Below are positions 20,469 to 30,907 of a DNA stretch of 64,000 bases, in pieces. Origin of the DNA: Prochlorococcus sp. AG-347-K16 (GTDB lineage: Bacteria > Cyanobacteriota > Cyanobacteriia > PCC-6307 > Cyanobiaceae); NCBI GenBank assembly GCA_003281405.1, contig QCCD01000001.1, positions 1 to 64,000 of the forward strand, given 5' to 3'. Each line of letters begins with the position of its first letter. Within the stretch, counting starts at the first letter, position 1. Made by a program: the position numbers and the translations under genes. Under the pieces are notes generated by a model. That model had not been told where the DNA came from and searched no databases. It was given only the letters and a program-made list of their open reading frames with translations.

Positions 20469-21992
20469 ATGCCTTCAACTTTAAGTAATCCTCTAAGATC
20501 AGGTTTACGGCAGGAAAGAGTCATATCTCCACAATGCTTAGTAATTTTTGGTGCTAGTGGAGATCTTACTCATAGAAAATTAATACCAGCCTTATTTGAG
20601 CTCTATATGCAAAGAAGAATTCCTAGCGAGTTTGGAATAGTTGGTTGTGCGAGAAGACCCTGGACCGATAATGAGTTTAGAGAAAAGATGAAAGTAAAGC
20701 TATGCAATCAAATATCAGGAAAAGAAAGGGAGTGGGAACAATTTTCTAATTATCTTTTTTATGAACCAGTTGACTTACAACAAAATGATCATGTTCTTAG
20801 GCTTTCTAAAAGATTAAATGAAATTGATAAAACTCAAGCTACTCATGGGAATAGAACATTTTATTTATCAGTATCTCCGAATTTTTATGCAAGTGGATGT
20901 AAAGCTCTAAAGGCCGCTGGGCTTTTAGATGACCCAAAGAAAAGTCGTTTAGTGATTGAAAAACCTTTTGGAAGAGATTATTCAAGTGCAAAAAAATTGA
21001 ATAAGATTGTCCAAAGTTGTGCTGAAGAAAGTCAGATATATAGGATTGATCATTATTTAGGTAAAGAGACAGTTCAAAATATTCTTGTTTTGAGGTTTGC
21101 TAACACTATTTTTGAACCAATCTGGAACAGAAACTATATATCCAGTGTTCAAATTACTTCATCTGAAACAGTGGGTATAGAAGATAGAGCAGGTTATTAT
21201 GAAAGTTCTGGTGCTCTAAGGGATATGCTTCAAAATCATATGACTCAAATGCTTGCTGTTACTGCTATGGAACCTCCTGGAAAGTTTGAACCAGAAGCAA
21301 TAAGAAATGAAAAAGCTAAGGTTCTTCAAGCTTCAAAACTTGCTGACGAAAATGCACCGTGGAATTGTTGCATAAGAGGTCAATATGTAGAGGGAGGAAA
21401 TATTTCAAATCGTCTCAAAGGATATAGGCAGGAAGATGGAGTTAATTGTAATAGCACAACAGAAACTTATATTGCTACAAAAGTTTTCGTTGATAATTGG
21501 CGTTGGCAAGGGGTTCCTTTTTATTTGAGAACAGGGAAAAGACTCCCTAAAAGACTTGGAGAAATAGTCTTAAGTTTTAAAGACGTTCCTGTTCATTTAT
21601 TTGAATCAACAATAATAAATCCTGCCCCTAATCAACTTATTCTTAGAATTCAGCCAAATGAAGGTGCTACTTTTAAATTTGAGGTAAAATCCCCTGGTTC
21701 TGGAATGAAATCGAGACCTGTTGAGATGGAGTTTTCTTATGATGAATCATTTGGAGAACCCTCAGATGAAGGCTATGTAAGACTATTAGCTGATGCAATG
21801 CTTTCTGATCCAACCTTATTTACTAGAAGTGATGAAGTAGAGGCAGCCTGGAAACTTTATACGCCATTAATAGAATTGATGGATAATTCTCCTTGGAAGT
21901 TACCTATTTATAATTATGAATCTATTACGTGGGGACCCCCTGAGTCTGATCAATTACTTTCAAAAGATAATATTTTCTGGCGTAGACCTTAG
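20469..21992 (+). CDS. zwf: Glucose-6-phosphate dehydrogenase
   Basis: First step of the oxidative pentose phosphate pathway, giving NADPH in the dark. The 507-residue protein has the NADP loop FGASGDLTHRKLIPAL, the active-site motif RIDHYLGKETVQN, and the substrate-binding RTGKRLPKR. It is followed 2 bases later by opcA, its redox-linked assembly and activation factor, as in most cyanobacteria. petH lies 110 bases upstream, so NADPH supply by light and by sugar oxidation are encoded side by side. Confidence 0.97.
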   Translation: MPSTLSNPLRSGLRQERVISPQCLVIFGASGDLTHRKLIPALFELYMQRRIPSEFGIVGCARRPWTDNEFREKMKVKLCNQISGKEREWEQFSNYLFYEPVDLQQNDHVLRLSKRLNEIDKTQATHGNRTFYLSVSPNFYASGCKALKAAGLLDDPKKSRLVIEKPFGRDYSSAKKLNKIVQSCAEESQIYRIDHYLGKETVQNILVLRFANTIFEPIWNRNYISSVQITSSETVGIEDRAGYYESSGALRDMLQNHMTQMLAVTAMEPPGKFEPEAIRNEKAKVLQASKLADENAPWNCCIRGQYVEGGNISNRLKGYRQEDGVNCNSTTETYIATKVFVDNWRWQGVPFYLRTGKRLPKRLGEIVLSFKDVPVHLFESTIINPAPNQLILRIQPNEGATFKFEVKSPGSGMKSRPVEMEFSYDESFGEPSDEGYVRLLADAMLSDPTLFTRSDEVEAAWKLYTPLIELMDNSPWKLPIYNYESITWGPPESDQLLSKDNIFWRRP

Positions 21993-21994
21993 AA

Positions 21995-23296
21995 ATGAAA
22001 CCTCAACTAACACTCCAAACTCCATTAGAGCTGCCTTATCAGGAAATTTCTAATTACCTTAATAAATTATGGATTTCAGAAGATAAAGATAATACTGGAG
22101 CAAATACTTTTACATTAATGGTCTGGCAGCCTGCTTGGCTAGAACAATGTTTGGTTCAAAAAGGATTAGTAAGTGGACCAATAACTGGATATTTAAGTCC
22201 AGAGATAATTGAAGTTGCTAAAAAATTTATATTAGATCAAGGACTTCCTCTCACTACTTCCCTTAATAGTGAAAAATTATTGAATTTGTTGAAGGAAAAT
22301 TTATCTAATAAAGACTTTGAAGACTTTAGGGGACAATTTTTTGAATCTTCAATAAGTACATTAAACCCAAGAAGATTAATAACTCTAGCGCCAACATTAA
22401 ATAAAAATTCAGATATCGAAACTTTTGTATCCGCTTACTGTCCATTAAGTGATACTCCAGCTTTGCAACCTATATGTGGGGATCTAGTTGTTATTAGGGG
22501 AGACTCAGCCTCCATATACCATAAAGGACTAAAAATAATTGATGAATTATCTATTGATGAATTGCCTTCTTGGTTGTGGTGGAATGGAAGCTTAGATGAA
22601 TCGCCCGAAATTTTCGAATATTTTACTAATCATGGTCTTAGGTTAATAATTGATACTGCTCTTGGATCTCCTAACAGATCTTTAAAAGTTTTAGATCAAT
22701 TGAATAATTCAAATAAAGCTATTAATGATTTGAATTGGGTTAGGTTAAAAAATTGGAGGGAATCATTGGCAATGATTTTTGATCCGCCTTCGAGAAGACC
22801 AATTTTAGATCACATTACTGATATTGATATTGATATTGCAGGAGATCATATCATTCAAGCTTTGTTTTTGATCTCATGGATTAGCGATAAACTTGGTTGG
22901 TCTTTTCTAAGAGTTGAAAGGGATACAGAATCAACAAAAATAAAGTTTGAAAGAATTAATGGTGAAATAATTTCTGCATCAATTAATTCCTTATCTTTGG
23001 GAAATCCAAGTATTCATTCAGGACAAGTTATTGGATTGAGGTTGATTTCTAAAATTAGTGAGGTTCAAAAAAATAACACTTGTGTAATACTTGGCTGTGA
23101 ATCAGTGGAATGTATGAGACTTGAAGCAGGTGGAATGGCTAATATGGAATTAATAGAACAAGTTGTTCCGAATTCTTTTTCTACATCAGCGTATGATGTT
23201 AGTAAATTATTGGGAAGTAGTAGAGGTAATACAAGTCCTCTTTTTGAAAATTCTATTAAAATAGCTCTTCAAATATTTAATGGTTTTAATAACTAA
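21995..23296 (+). CDS. opcA: OpcA, glucose-6-phosphate dehydrogenase assembly/activation protein
   Basis: Cyanobacterial allosteric effector that binds and activates G6PDH and conveys thioredoxin-based redox control. The 433-residue protein matches the OpcA family in length and in blocks such as ARTLTLMVWQPAW-like TFTLMVWQPAWLEQ, CPLSDTPALQPICGDLVVIRGD and LPSWLWWNGSLDESPEIFEYF. The gene starts 2 bases after zwf and ends 3 bases before cobB. Assignment relies on remembered family features plus the diagnostic position next to zwf. Confidence 0.93.
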   Translation: MKPQLTLQTPLELPYQEISNYLNKLWISEDKDNTGANTFTLMVWQPAWLEQCLVQKGLVSGPITGYLSPEIIEVAKKFILDQGLPLTTSLNSEKLLNLLKENLSNKDFEDFRGQFFESSISTLNPRRLITLAPTLNKNSDIETFVSAYCPLSDTPALQPICGDLVVIRGDSASIYHKGLKIIDELSIDELPSWLWWNGSLDESPEIFEYFTNHGLRLIIDTALGSPNRSLKVLDQLNNSNKAINDLNWVRLKNWRESLAMIFDPPSRRPILDHITDIDIDIAGDHIIQALFLISWISDKLGWSFLRVERDTESTKIKFERINGEIISASINSLSLGNPSIHSGQVIGLRLISKISEVQKNNTCVILGCESVECMRLEAGGMANMELIEQVVPNSFSTSAYDVSKLLGSSRGNTSPLFENSIKIALQIFNGFNN

Positions 23297-23299
23297 TAA

Positions 23300-24691
23300 A
23301 TGCCTTGTGTAATATCTTCTCCTTCAACTGATAGTGGGAAAACTACATTATCTCTTTTGATTTCTTGTTGGGCTTTCTCAAAAGGTATAAAGATACAAAC
23401 TTTCAAGGTTGGCCCAGATTATCTAGATCAACAACAACTTAGTTCAATTGGGCAACCTATTTGTAGGAATTTAGATATTTTTTTAAGTGGTGAGGAATGG
23501 GTTCAAGAAAGTTTTTTTAAACATTCATTGAAATATGAATTTTCATTAATTGAAGGAGCGATGGGTCTATTTGATGGATTAGGTTCGACAACCTATTCAA
23601 GCACAGCAAATATCTCTAAACTTCTTAATGCTCCAGTAATTTTTATTGTTAATGCTAGAGGTCAAGTAGCTTCCCTTTTGGCGACTGTTCGAGGTTTTAG
23701 AGATTTCGATAGTGAATTGTCCATATCCGGAATTATATTTAACAACGTTAATTCAGATAGACATAAAAAATTAATCGAAGAGGTTTTTAAAAATGAAGCT
23801 ATCGAAATTCTTGGTTTTTTACCATCTGATTCAAAAATAACTTTAAACAAAGCTGATTTAGGTTTGATATCTCCATTGGATAATGGTACAGAAATTGATG
23901 TTGAATATTTTGCAAATTTCGCCGAAAGAAATCTTGATGTATTTTCTCTTATTAAATTTCTGAAATCTCCTCAAAAGAAAATATTGAATTCTGTATGTTT
24001 TGAAGATTTTAAAATAGATAAGTGTAAACCTATCGCAATTGCGGAAGATAAAATCTTTCATTTTCAATACCCTGAAACTAGGGAGTTTTTGAGTGAAATA
24101 GGAATCCCATTGATTTCCTGGAGTGTTTTTGATGATGAAGAGATACCTAATGAGGCTTGTTCTTTAATTATTCCTGGGGGATTCCCTGAAAAATATGCTG
24201 ATCATATAAGTAATTCTAAAAAAAGCTTAAATTCGTTAAAGAAATTCCGCAAAAATGGATTTATATATGCAGAGTGTGGAGGAATGATGATTTTAGGGGA
24301 CTTTATAAAAGATGAAAATGGTGATAATCATAGAATGACTGGTATCCTGCCTTTTAGATCTAAAAAAAGTAAACTTACGGTAGGTTATAGATACATTGAG
24401 GGATTAAAAGATACTGCGATCATCAAACAAAAGCAATTAATTAGAGGACATGAATTTCATTATTGGGAAATTGAAAATAATTTATCTGAACTTGATTTGT
24501 TAAAAGCTGAACATCAGAAGAAACTATCTTCCCCATGGAAAATTAGATCTTGGGAAACTAAATACAAAAATGAAGGCTATTTTGATGAAAAATTACATGC
24601 AAGTTGGATACACTTACATTTGCCAAGTTCTCCAGAAGTAGCAAAAAACTTTATAGATGCCACTCAAACTATTTTTTCAAAGGATTCTTAA
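23300..24691 (+). CDS. cobB: Cobyrinic acid a,c-diamide synthase
   Basis: ATP- and glutamine-dependent amidation of two side chains of cobyrinate in the cobamide (pseudocobalamin) pathway of marine cyanobacteria. The 463 residues show the N-terminal P-loop SPSTDSGKTTLSLLI, a magnesium/ATP region EGAMGLFDG, and a C-terminal class I-like glutaminase domain with the catalytic cysteine in YAECGGMM and the histidine in HASWIHLHLPSS. Overlap or near-contact with opcA suggests co-transcription. Converges with and overlaps the PAP2-like gene by 4 bases. Confidence 0.93.
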   Translation: MPCVISSPSTDSGKTTLSLLISCWAFSKGIKIQTFKVGPDYLDQQQLSSIGQPICRNLDIFLSGEEWVQESFFKHSLKYEFSLIEGAMGLFDGLGSTTYSSTANISKLLNAPVIFIVNARGQVASLLATVRGFRDFDSELSISGIIFNNVNSDRHKKLIEEVFKNEAIEILGFLPSDSKITLNKADLGLISPLDNGTEIDVEYFANFAERNLDVFSLIKFLKSPQKKILNSVCFEDFKIDKCKPIAIAEDKIFHFQYPETREFLSEIGIPLISWSVFDDEEIPNEACSLIIPGGFPEKYADHISNSKKSLNSLKKFRKNGFIYAECGGMMILGDFIKDENGDNHRMTGILPFRSKKSKLTVGYRYIEGLKDTAIIKQKQLIRGHEFHYWEIENNLSELDLLKAEHQKKLSSPWKIRSWETKYKNEGYFDEKLHASWIHLHLPSSPEVAKNFIDATQTIFSKDS

Positions 24692-25167
24692 TTTATTATC
24701 AAATCAAATATTTTTAGAGGAGAACCTAAAAAGAACATTCCAGGCAGAGTAATTAATGGTCCTAAAAAACTACCCACTATGACCTCAATTTTTGTATGGC
24801 CTAGGGTTTCTTTTAAAAATAATTCAGATTTAGGGTCTAGTTTTTTTGATAGTTTGTTGATTTCTGCAGCTTGTATTCCAGCTGATTTTCTAACACCACT
24901 AGCGTCATACATAACTATTAGTGCTACAGCAACTGATAATGCGAATATTGAGCTATCAAATCCCAATTCATAACCTATACCAGATGCAGCACCAGTTATT
25001 AAGGCCGAATGGCTTGAAGGCATACCACCAGTCTCGAAAATAATTCCAAACCTGATCTCTCCAGTTGAAAAGAAATTGAATAGAATTTTAAAAAATTGAG
25101 CTAGTAAACAGGATAATAAACTCCAGAAAAGAACTGAATTATTAAAAAAGGTAAAAAACTCAGACAT
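24688..25167 (-). CDS. Divergent PAP2 family membrane protein (DUF212)
   Basis: 159-residue membrane protein with four hydrophobic helices. Conserved DUF212 blocks are GGMPSSHSALITGAASGIGYELG, MYDASGVRKSAGIQA and GHTKIEVIVGS, which correspond to the residues of the acid-phosphatase/PAP2 superfamily (the SH and GH motifs). Substrate unknown, perhaps a lipid phosphate. Located 13 bases downstream of crtE on the same strand, so co-transcription with isoprenoid synthesis is likely; an isoprenyl-phosphate substrate would fit but is speculation. Confidence 0.85.
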   Translation of the reverse strand: MSEFFTFFNNSVLFWSLLSCLLAQFFKILFNFFSTGEIRFGIIFETGGMPSSHSALITGAASGIGYELGFDSSIFALSVAVALIVMYDASGVRKSAGIQAAEINKLSKKLDPKSELFLKETLGHTKIEVIVGSFLGPLITLPGMFFLGSPLKIFDLIIN

Positions 25168-25180
25168 GAACTAAAACTAT

Positions 25181-26083
25181 TTATCTGTCTCTGTTTGTAA
25201 TAAAGTCGGCTAATGATATTAAATGCTTTGCATCTGTCCCCCAAGGTTCAAGTGCTTTTTTTGCTTTTTCAACTAAATCGTATGCTCTTTTCTTTGACTC
25301 CTCCATACCAAGTAATTTAGGGTAAGTAATCTTGTCGGCTAAAAGATCTTTACCAGCAGTTTTACCAAGCTTTTCACTACTTGAAGTTAAATCAAGAATA
25401 TCATCTATTATTTGGAAGGCCAACCCAATCCCCTCTGCATATGTCGTTAGAGCTTGTAAAAGTTTTTCGTTTGCGCCTGCGATCATCGCGCCTGTTCTTA
25501 CACAAGCCTTTAATAAAGCCCCAGTCTTATGAAGATGAATATATTCGAGAGTATCAAGGTCGACTTCTTTGCCTTCGCATTCTAAATCAACAACTTGTCC
25601 CCCAACTAGGCCTGGTGCACCTGCGACTAAGGATAATTCGCCAATTACATTTAATAATCTATTTGGATCTACTCCAGGGCTTCTTAAAGAGACCATTTCA
25701 AAGGCCCTAGTTAACAAAGCATCTCCTGCGAGAATAGCTATTGCATCTCCATATACTTTATGATTCGTTGGCCTACCTCTTCTCAGGTCATCATTATCCA
25801 TCGCCGGAAGATCATCATGAATCAAGGACATTGTATGGATCATTTCTATCGCTACTGCAGTAGGAACAGCAAGAGAGGGTTTTCCTCCAGCCAGTGCGCA
25901 AGATGCTAAACATAAAATTGGACGTATCCTTTTCCCTCCAGCCAAAAGGGAATATCTCATTGATTCTCTTAATATTTCTGGATTCTCAGGGCCCAAGGAA
26001 AAATCAAGTGCTTCTTCTACAACCTTTTTTGTGTGTTTAAGATATTTTTCAAAATCAGAAATGCTATTTATAACTTCAGTCAT
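25181..26083 (-). CDS. crtE: Geranylgeranyl diphosphate synthase
   Basis: trans-Prenyltransferase making the C20 precursor of carotenoids, phytol of chlorophyll and quinone tails. The 300-residue protein has the first aspartate-rich motif [10 protein letters not shown] (from D90), GGKRIRP at the IPP-binding region, and the second motif QIIDDILD. The insertion in the first motif (DDxxxxD) is typical of bacterial and plastid type II enzymes. Flanked 36 bases upstream by folD and 13 bases downstream by the PAP2-like gene. Confidence 0.95.
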   Translation of the reverse strand: MTEVINSISDFEKYLKHTKKVVEEALDFSLGPENPEILRESMRYSLLAGGKRIRPILCLASCALAGGKPSLAVPTAVAIEMIHTMSLIHDDLPAMDNDDLRRGRPTNHKVYGDAIAILAGDALLTRAFEMVSLRSPGVDPNRLLNVIGELSLVAGAPGLVGGQVVDLECEGKEVDLDTLEYIHLHKTGALLKACVRTGAMIAGANEKLLQALTTYAEGIGLAFQIIDDILDLTSSSEKLGKTAGKDLLADKITYPKLLGMEESKKRAYDLVEKAKKALEPWGTDAKHLISLADFITNRDR

Positions 26084-26119
26084 TTTATCCTTTTAGTAAA
26101 AAATTTTTCATCTTGGAGT

Positions 26120-27016
26120 TTATGGCAAAAGATCATTAAGATTTGATGATAAACCAAATTGTTTTTGCCAGCTAAAAATAGTATTCACAAGTAACATTGT
26201 TACGGTCATTGGTCCAACGCCTCCTGGTACAGGTGTGTATGCAAATACTTTAGAAATGACATCTTCTAATAATACATCGCCGCATAATCTGGTTTGATTT
26301 TTATTGGAACTTTTTAATCTATGTATTCCAACATCAATAATTACAGCTCCTTCTTTCACAAAACTAGAATCTATAAGATTGGGTTTCCCTGCAGCCGCAA
26401 TTAGTATGTCAGCTTCTCTACAGACTTTATTCAAATTTAATGTTTTTGAATGAGTCATTGTTACCGTTCCGTTTAGATTCAACAACATAAGCGATAGGGG
26501 TTTCCCAACAAGCAAACTTCTTCCTACAACAACAATTTTCTTGCCTTCAATTTTAATATTTTGGGATCTTAATAAATTAATAATTCCTGCTGGTGTACAT
26601 GATCTCATCGCAGGCTCATTTTTCACTAATTTCCCGATGTTTATCTCATTTAATCCATCTACATCTTTGCTTGGATTTATATGGCTAATTAGTTTTTGCT
26701 CATCAAACTTCTTTGGGATGGGAAGTTGTAGCAACATTCCATCAATATTCTTGTCTAAGTTTAGTTTGTTTATTAATTGTTCAACTTCTTTTTGCTCTAC
26801 ATTATCTTTTAGATGAAAGATGAAGCTTTTTATTCCTACCCTTGAACATGCTTTTTCCTTATTATTAACGTAAACACCACTTGCTGGGTCTTCACCTATT
26901 CTTATAACAGCTAAACCAGGAGCTCTTTTTGTAATTTCTTTATTACTAGAAATATATTCATTTAATCTCTTCTCAATTTCAAGAGATAATTTCTTACCGT
27001 CTAATTTTAATGACAT
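26120..27016 (-). CDS. folD: Methylenetetrahydrofolate dehydrogenase/cyclohydrolase
   Basis: Bifunctional FolD interconverts 5,10-methylene-, methenyl- and 10-formyl-tetrahydrofolate, linking one-carbon units to purine and formyl-Met synthesis. The 298-residue protein has the catalytic lysine in [34 protein letters not shown], the nucleotide-binding [17 protein letters not shown] and the closing [13 protein letters not shown]. Same strand as crtE. Divergent from the HD hydrolase gene with 74 bases between. Confidence 0.96.
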   Translation of the reverse strand: MSLKLDGKKLSLEIEKRLNEYISSNKEITKRAPGLAVIRIGEDPASGVYVNNKEKACSRVGIKSFIFHLKDNVEQKEVEQLINKLNLDKNIDGMLLQLPIPKKFDEQKLISHINPSKDVDGLNEINIGKLVKNEPAMRSCTPAGIINLLRSQNIKIEGKKIVVVGRSLLVGKPLSLMLLNLNGTVTMTHSKTLNLNKVCREADILIAAAGKPNLIDSSFVKEGAVIIDVGIHRLKSSNKNQTRLCGDVLLEDVISKVFAYTPVPGGVGPMTVTMLLVNTIFSWQKQFGLSSNLNDLLP

Positions 27017-27090
27017 TTATGAAAAGATCTCCTTTTTACATCTAGGATGCCTATAATTTTAAATTATTCAAATAGATTTAATTATATTCT

Positions 27091-28563
27091 GTGCAAAACA
27101 TTACATCTACCTTAAAAAAATTGTTTTATCTGTGGAAGAGGAGTCAAGTTCCAGTTAGACAACCAACTAAAATCTCAAAAATTGATAATCTAATAATTTT
27201 TTTAATATGCATTTTAATTTCAATAATTTCTTCTTATAAATTACTTCTTATTTCCCCTTTAAATATCTCGGATATTTTTTCCTGGATTTTGACCTTTACC
27301 GAAGCATTTGTTAGTTCCTGGATTTTGATATTAGTATCAAAAAAAGAAAATCCTACAATTTCCTCAAGACAAATTATCTTAATCGTAACTCTTCTTTTGG
27401 CAGTGCAGGCTTCGAAATTAGCCTTGGGTGCAAACATAAGTCCATTATCTTTGATTATTCCACCAGCGTTAATAATATCTCAAGGAATGGGAAGCATAAC
27501 GGCTTTAGTTTGGGTATCAATAGCTAGCATTAGTTGGCCTGAACCAGAAGTTGCTGTCAACAATAATTTATTTTTTATTTTATTAGTTTGCGCTTCAGTA
27601 GTATCTCTACTTGGAGGGAGAATAAGAAGTAGAGCTCAGTTACTACAATTATCAATTTTTGTTCCTATTGGCGCTTTGTTTAGTCAATGGATATTTATAG
27701 GTAAGGATAAAATTTCTTTTATTGAAAGAAAAGAATTTGTTTTTGCTAACGACAATATATTTTCAGATTCTCTTTTGTTAGCAATAGTAATGCTTTTTAC
27801 CATTTTATTTATACCTATTTTTGAATCGATTTTTGGATTGTTAACTAAAGCAAGATTACTCGAATTGGCTGATAAAGAGAAACCTCTCATTAGAAGATTA
27901 TCTCTTGAAGCCCCCGGTACTTTTGAACACACCTTACTTATATGTGGTTTAGCAGAGGAAGCAACAAGAATGATTGGTGGTGATATTGATCTAATTAAAA
28001 CTGGTGCACTATATCATGATATTGGCAAATTGCATGCACCTAGTTGGTTTATTGAAAATCAAGATGGTTCAAAGAATCCTCATGATGAAATAGATGATCC
28101 TATTAAAAGTGCAGAAGTATTACAGGCACATGTTGATGAAGGATTGAGGTATGCAAGGAAAAATAGATTGCCTAAACTGATTGCTAATTTTATTCCAGAA
28201 CATCAAGGGACTCTAAAAATGGGATATTTTCTTCAAAAAGCTAAAGAAAAAAATCTAGATATTAATGAAAATTATTTTAGATACAAAGGCCCTATCCCAC
28301 AGTCTAAAGAAACGGCTATTTTAATGCTTGCAGATGGATGTGAAGCAGCATTAAGAGCTATGAATATTAATGCATCTGATAAAGAAGCTTTGGAAACAAT
28401 ATCTAAAATTATCTACTCACGTCAAATAGATGGCCAATTAGATGATAGTAATTTGTCAAAGGGGGAAATTTTTTTAATAAAAAAGTCGTTCTTGAATGTG
28501 TGGAAAAGAATTAGACATAGAAGAATTCAATATCCAACTAACAAGAATAATACTTTTTCTTAA
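27091..28563 (+). CDS. 7TM-HD family phosphohydrolase (PgpH-type, likely c-di-AMP phosphodiesterase)
   Basis: 490-residue membrane protein: about seven hydrophobic helices between residues 30 and 260, then a cytosolic HD domain. The metal-binding HD pair is H309-D310 (ALYHDIGK), with further ligands in HTLLICGLAEEA, PHDEID, HVDEG and IPEHQGT. This is the 7TM-HD plan of Listeria PgpH, which hydrolyses c-di-AMP, but without the large extracytoplasmic N-terminal domain. The start is GTG at 27091. The likely substrate is supported by the CdaA synthase at 1.2-2.1 kb; a different nucleotide substrate cannot be excluded. Confidence 0.82.
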   Translation: MQNITSTLKKLFYLWKRSQVPVRQPTKISKIDNLIIFLICILISIISSYKLLLISPLNISDIFSWILTFTEAFVSSWILILVSKKENPTISSRQIILIVTLLLAVQASKLALGANISPLSLIIPPALIISQGMGSITALVWVSIASISWPEPEVAVNNNLFFILLVCASVVSLLGGRIRSRAQLLQLSIFVPIGALFSQWIFIGKDKISFIERKEFVFANDNIFSDSLLLAIVMLFTILFIPIFESIFGLLTKARLLELADKEKPLIRRLSLEAPGTFEHTLLICGLAEEATRMIGGDIDLIKTGALYHDIGKLHAPSWFIENQDGSKNPHDEIDDPIKSAEVLQAHVDEGLRYARKNRLPKLIANFIPEHQGTLKMGYFLQKAKEKNLDINENYFRYKGPIPQSKETAILMLADGCEAALRAMNINASDKEALETISKIIYSRQIDGQLDDSNLSKGEIFLIKKSFLNVWKRIRHRRIQYPTNKNNTFS

Positions 28564-28564
28564 T

Positions 28565-28957
28565 TTAAAGCCTAATACTTCTACGATGTTTTGGATTGCA
28601 CCAATATAGAAGAGCTAACGTACTTAATAATGTTGTTAAAAGAGTAAATCCACCAATTCCAAAAATGTCTTGAAGAGTTATGAGTCTTATAACTGAATAA
28701 GGACCCGTACCAGAAATTACCATTGATAGTGAAACTAGAGTTAAAGTTACTCCCCATTTTCTCTCTGCTAAAAGAGCCGCTGAAGAAACTATTCCAACAA
28801 TCGCAGCAGGCCATCCAAGACTTATCGCAAGAGTTATATTTGCAACTTTTAGTGGAGGGCCATAACTTATTATTAATGCGATTATTGGAAGTGCAATTAT
28901 GTTGCCGATTAAGCCAACCCACGAAAGTACCCAATATCCAAGTAACCTTTCTCTCAT
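28565..28957 (-). CDS. Small multi-span membrane protein, unknown
   Basis: 130-residue protein with about four transmembrane helices (WVLSWVGLIGNIIALPIIALII; ITLAISLGWPAAIVGIVSSAALLAE; WGVTLTLVSLSMVI; LLTTLLSTLALLYW). No catalytic motif is visible. The overlapping minus-strand ORF in another frame is Asn/Ser-rich and looks like a shadow. Convergent to the HD hydrolase gene, ending 1 base apart. I do not recognise a named family. Confidence 0.65.
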   Translation of the reverse strand: MRERLLGYWVLSWVGLIGNIIALPIIALIISYGPPLKVANITLAISLGWPAAIVGIVSSAALLAERKWGVTLTLVSLSMVISGTGPYSVIRLITLQDIFGIGGFTLLTTLLSTLALLYWCNPKHRRSIRL

Positions 28958-29038
28958 TATTTACTGCTTAAACTATTAATTAAATCTACAGTATTAAGAT
29001 ACTCTTTTTAATGCTACTTAATAATCCTAAGAAATAAT

Positions 29039-30679
29039 TTAATTTGCAGGATTAGGTATAAATGTATTATCAGAATTTTCTAAATTATCAAATTGTGGAT
29101 GAATTGAATTTTTTTTCTCGGAAAATACAAGTCTATTTAAAGCATTAACGTAAGCATTAGCTGCAGCAACTACAACATCTGTATCAGCAGAATGACCAGA
29201 ATATATTTTATTATCCCTTCTTATTCTTATTGTTACTTCGCCCAAAGCATCAATTCCTTCTGTTACGGACTTAACAGAAAATTCAATTAATTCATTAGGG
29301 ACTTTAGCTAATTTATTTAAAGCCTCGCATACTGCATCAACGGGCCCAGTCCCTATTGATACAGCAGTATCCTCTGTATTGTCTTCTGTGTTTAAAAGCG
29401 AAATGGTAGCAGTAGGTTTAGATGCATTACCGCAACTTACTTGTACAAGACTTAATTGAAATTTGGCTTCTGGGAGTTGAACTTGTTCACTAACAATTGC
29501 TTCTAAGTCTCTATCAGTAATTTCTCTTTTCCTGTCAGCTAAATCCTTAAAACGGGCAAAAGCATCATTTAAATCTTCTCGATTCAAATCATATCCCATC
29601 TCTTCTAATCTTGCTCTAACTGCACTTCTTCCACTAAGTTTCCCCAAAGATATTTTGTTGTCATTCAAACCAACAGTTTTTGCATCGATAATTTCATAAG
29701 TTAGTCTATTTTTTAAAACTCCATCTTGATGAATGCCTGACTCATGTGCAAAAGCGTTAGCTCCCACAATTGCTTTATTAGGTTGTACAGTCATTCCAGT
29801 TAGGTTGGAAACAAGTCTAGAGGTTTTTGTTATTTCTTCTGTTCTTATAGCCGTAAGCGGAGTTGGTGAATCTGTATTTCTTTTGAAAAAACTATTAAAA
29901 AAACTTTTCCTAACATGGAGAGCCATGACTAATTCTTCTAGAGAAGCATTCCCAGCTCTTTCGCCAATTCCATTAATAGTACATTCTAGTTGCCTTGCTC
30001 CGTTTTTTACTGCCTCAAGAAAATTGGCTACTGCTAAACCCAAATCATTGTGACCATGAACCGATATTACTGCCTCATCAATATTTGGAACATTTCTATT
30101 TATATCGGCAATTAGTTTGCCAAATTCACTAGGAGTTGTAAATCCAACAGTATCGGGGATATTTATTGTTGTAGCTCCTGCAGAAATTGCTAGTTGAATC
30201 ACTTCGTATAAAAAATCAGGATCACTCCTTGAGGCATCTTCACAAGAAAACTCAATATCATCTACCAATGATTTTGCATAATTAACCATTTCTGGAACTA
30301 TTTGAAGAACATCTTTTCTAGATTTTTTAAGTTTATGTTTAAGATGAATATCACTTGTTGCAATAAAAGTATGTATTCTTTTTTTTGGAGCTGGACTTAC
30401 TGCTTCGTGACATGCTTTTATATCACCTTTAGACGCTCTAGCTAAACCGCATATTGTAGGTCCATTTTCTTTCCCTACGGCATTGGCAATTTTATTAACA
30501 GCTTTAAAATCTCCTGGACTTGCAAAAGGGAATCCAGCCTCAATAACATCGACCCCTAATCTTGCTAATTGATGGGCTATAGCAAGTTTTTCTTCAAGAT
30601 TTAAACTTGCACCAGGAGATTGCTCTCCATCTCGAAGAGTTGTATCAAATATCAAAATTCTTCCAGGATCTTTTGACAT
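29039..30679 (-). CDS. leuA: 2-Isopropylmalate synthase
   Basis: Commits 2-ketoisovalerate to leucine by condensation with acetyl-CoA. The 546 residues hold the N-terminal TIM barrel with [12 protein letters not shown], the metal/substrate motif [23 protein letters not shown], and GIHQDGVLK, followed by the C-terminal leucine-binding regulatory domain (about 395-520). Single gene, with 228 bases of featureless non-coding DNA before the divergent GH57 gene. Citramalate synthase is the main alternative, but length and motifs favour LeuA. Confidence 0.95.
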   Translation of the reverse strand: MSKDPGRILIFDTTLRDGEQSPGASLNLEEKLAIAHQLARLGVDVIEAGFPFASPGDFKAVNKIANAVGKENGPTICGLARASKGDIKACHEAVSPAPKKRIHTFIATSDIHLKHKLKKSRKDVLQIVPEMVNYAKSLVDDIEFSCEDASRSDPDFLYEVIQLAISAGATTINIPDTVGFTTPSEFGKLIADINRNVPNIDEAVISVHGHNDLGLAVANFLEAVKNGARQLECTINGIGERAGNASLEELVMALHVRKSFFNSFFKRNTDSPTPLTAIRTEEITKTSRLVSNLTGMTVQPNKAIVGANAFAHESGIHQDGVLKNRLTYEIIDAKTVGLNDNKISLGKLSGRSAVRARLEEMGYDLNREDLNDAFARFKDLADRKREITDRDLEAIVSEQVQLPEAKFQLSLVQVSCGNASKPTATISLLNTEDNTEDTAVSIGTGPVDAVCEALNKLAKVPNELIEFSVKSVTEGIDALGEVTIRIRRDNKIYSGHSADTDVVVAAANAYVNALNRLVFSEKKNSIHPQFDNLENSDNTFIPNPAN

Positions 30680-30907
30680 AAGATGGAATAGACTAATCTC
30701 ATATTAAGCTAATTAAAAAAAATTGACTAGATTAACTTCAAAAAGAAATTTTGCTGCAAATTTATAACTTAAACAAAATTGGTTAAAATTCTGAAGAAAA
30801 AAATGAAATACTTAAATTATTAAAGTATTCTTTTAGGATCAAAGCTTCCTTTTTTAAAAGGTTAATTTTGATTTTTTATAGAATTTCAGACATAAATTAT
30901 AAAAAAT

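Noticed and set aside
28581-28934. 117-aa minus ORF overlapping the 130-aa membrane protein
   Set aside because: Asn/Ser-rich composition typical of the wrong frame in AT-rich DNA; the 130-aa frame has clean membrane helices.
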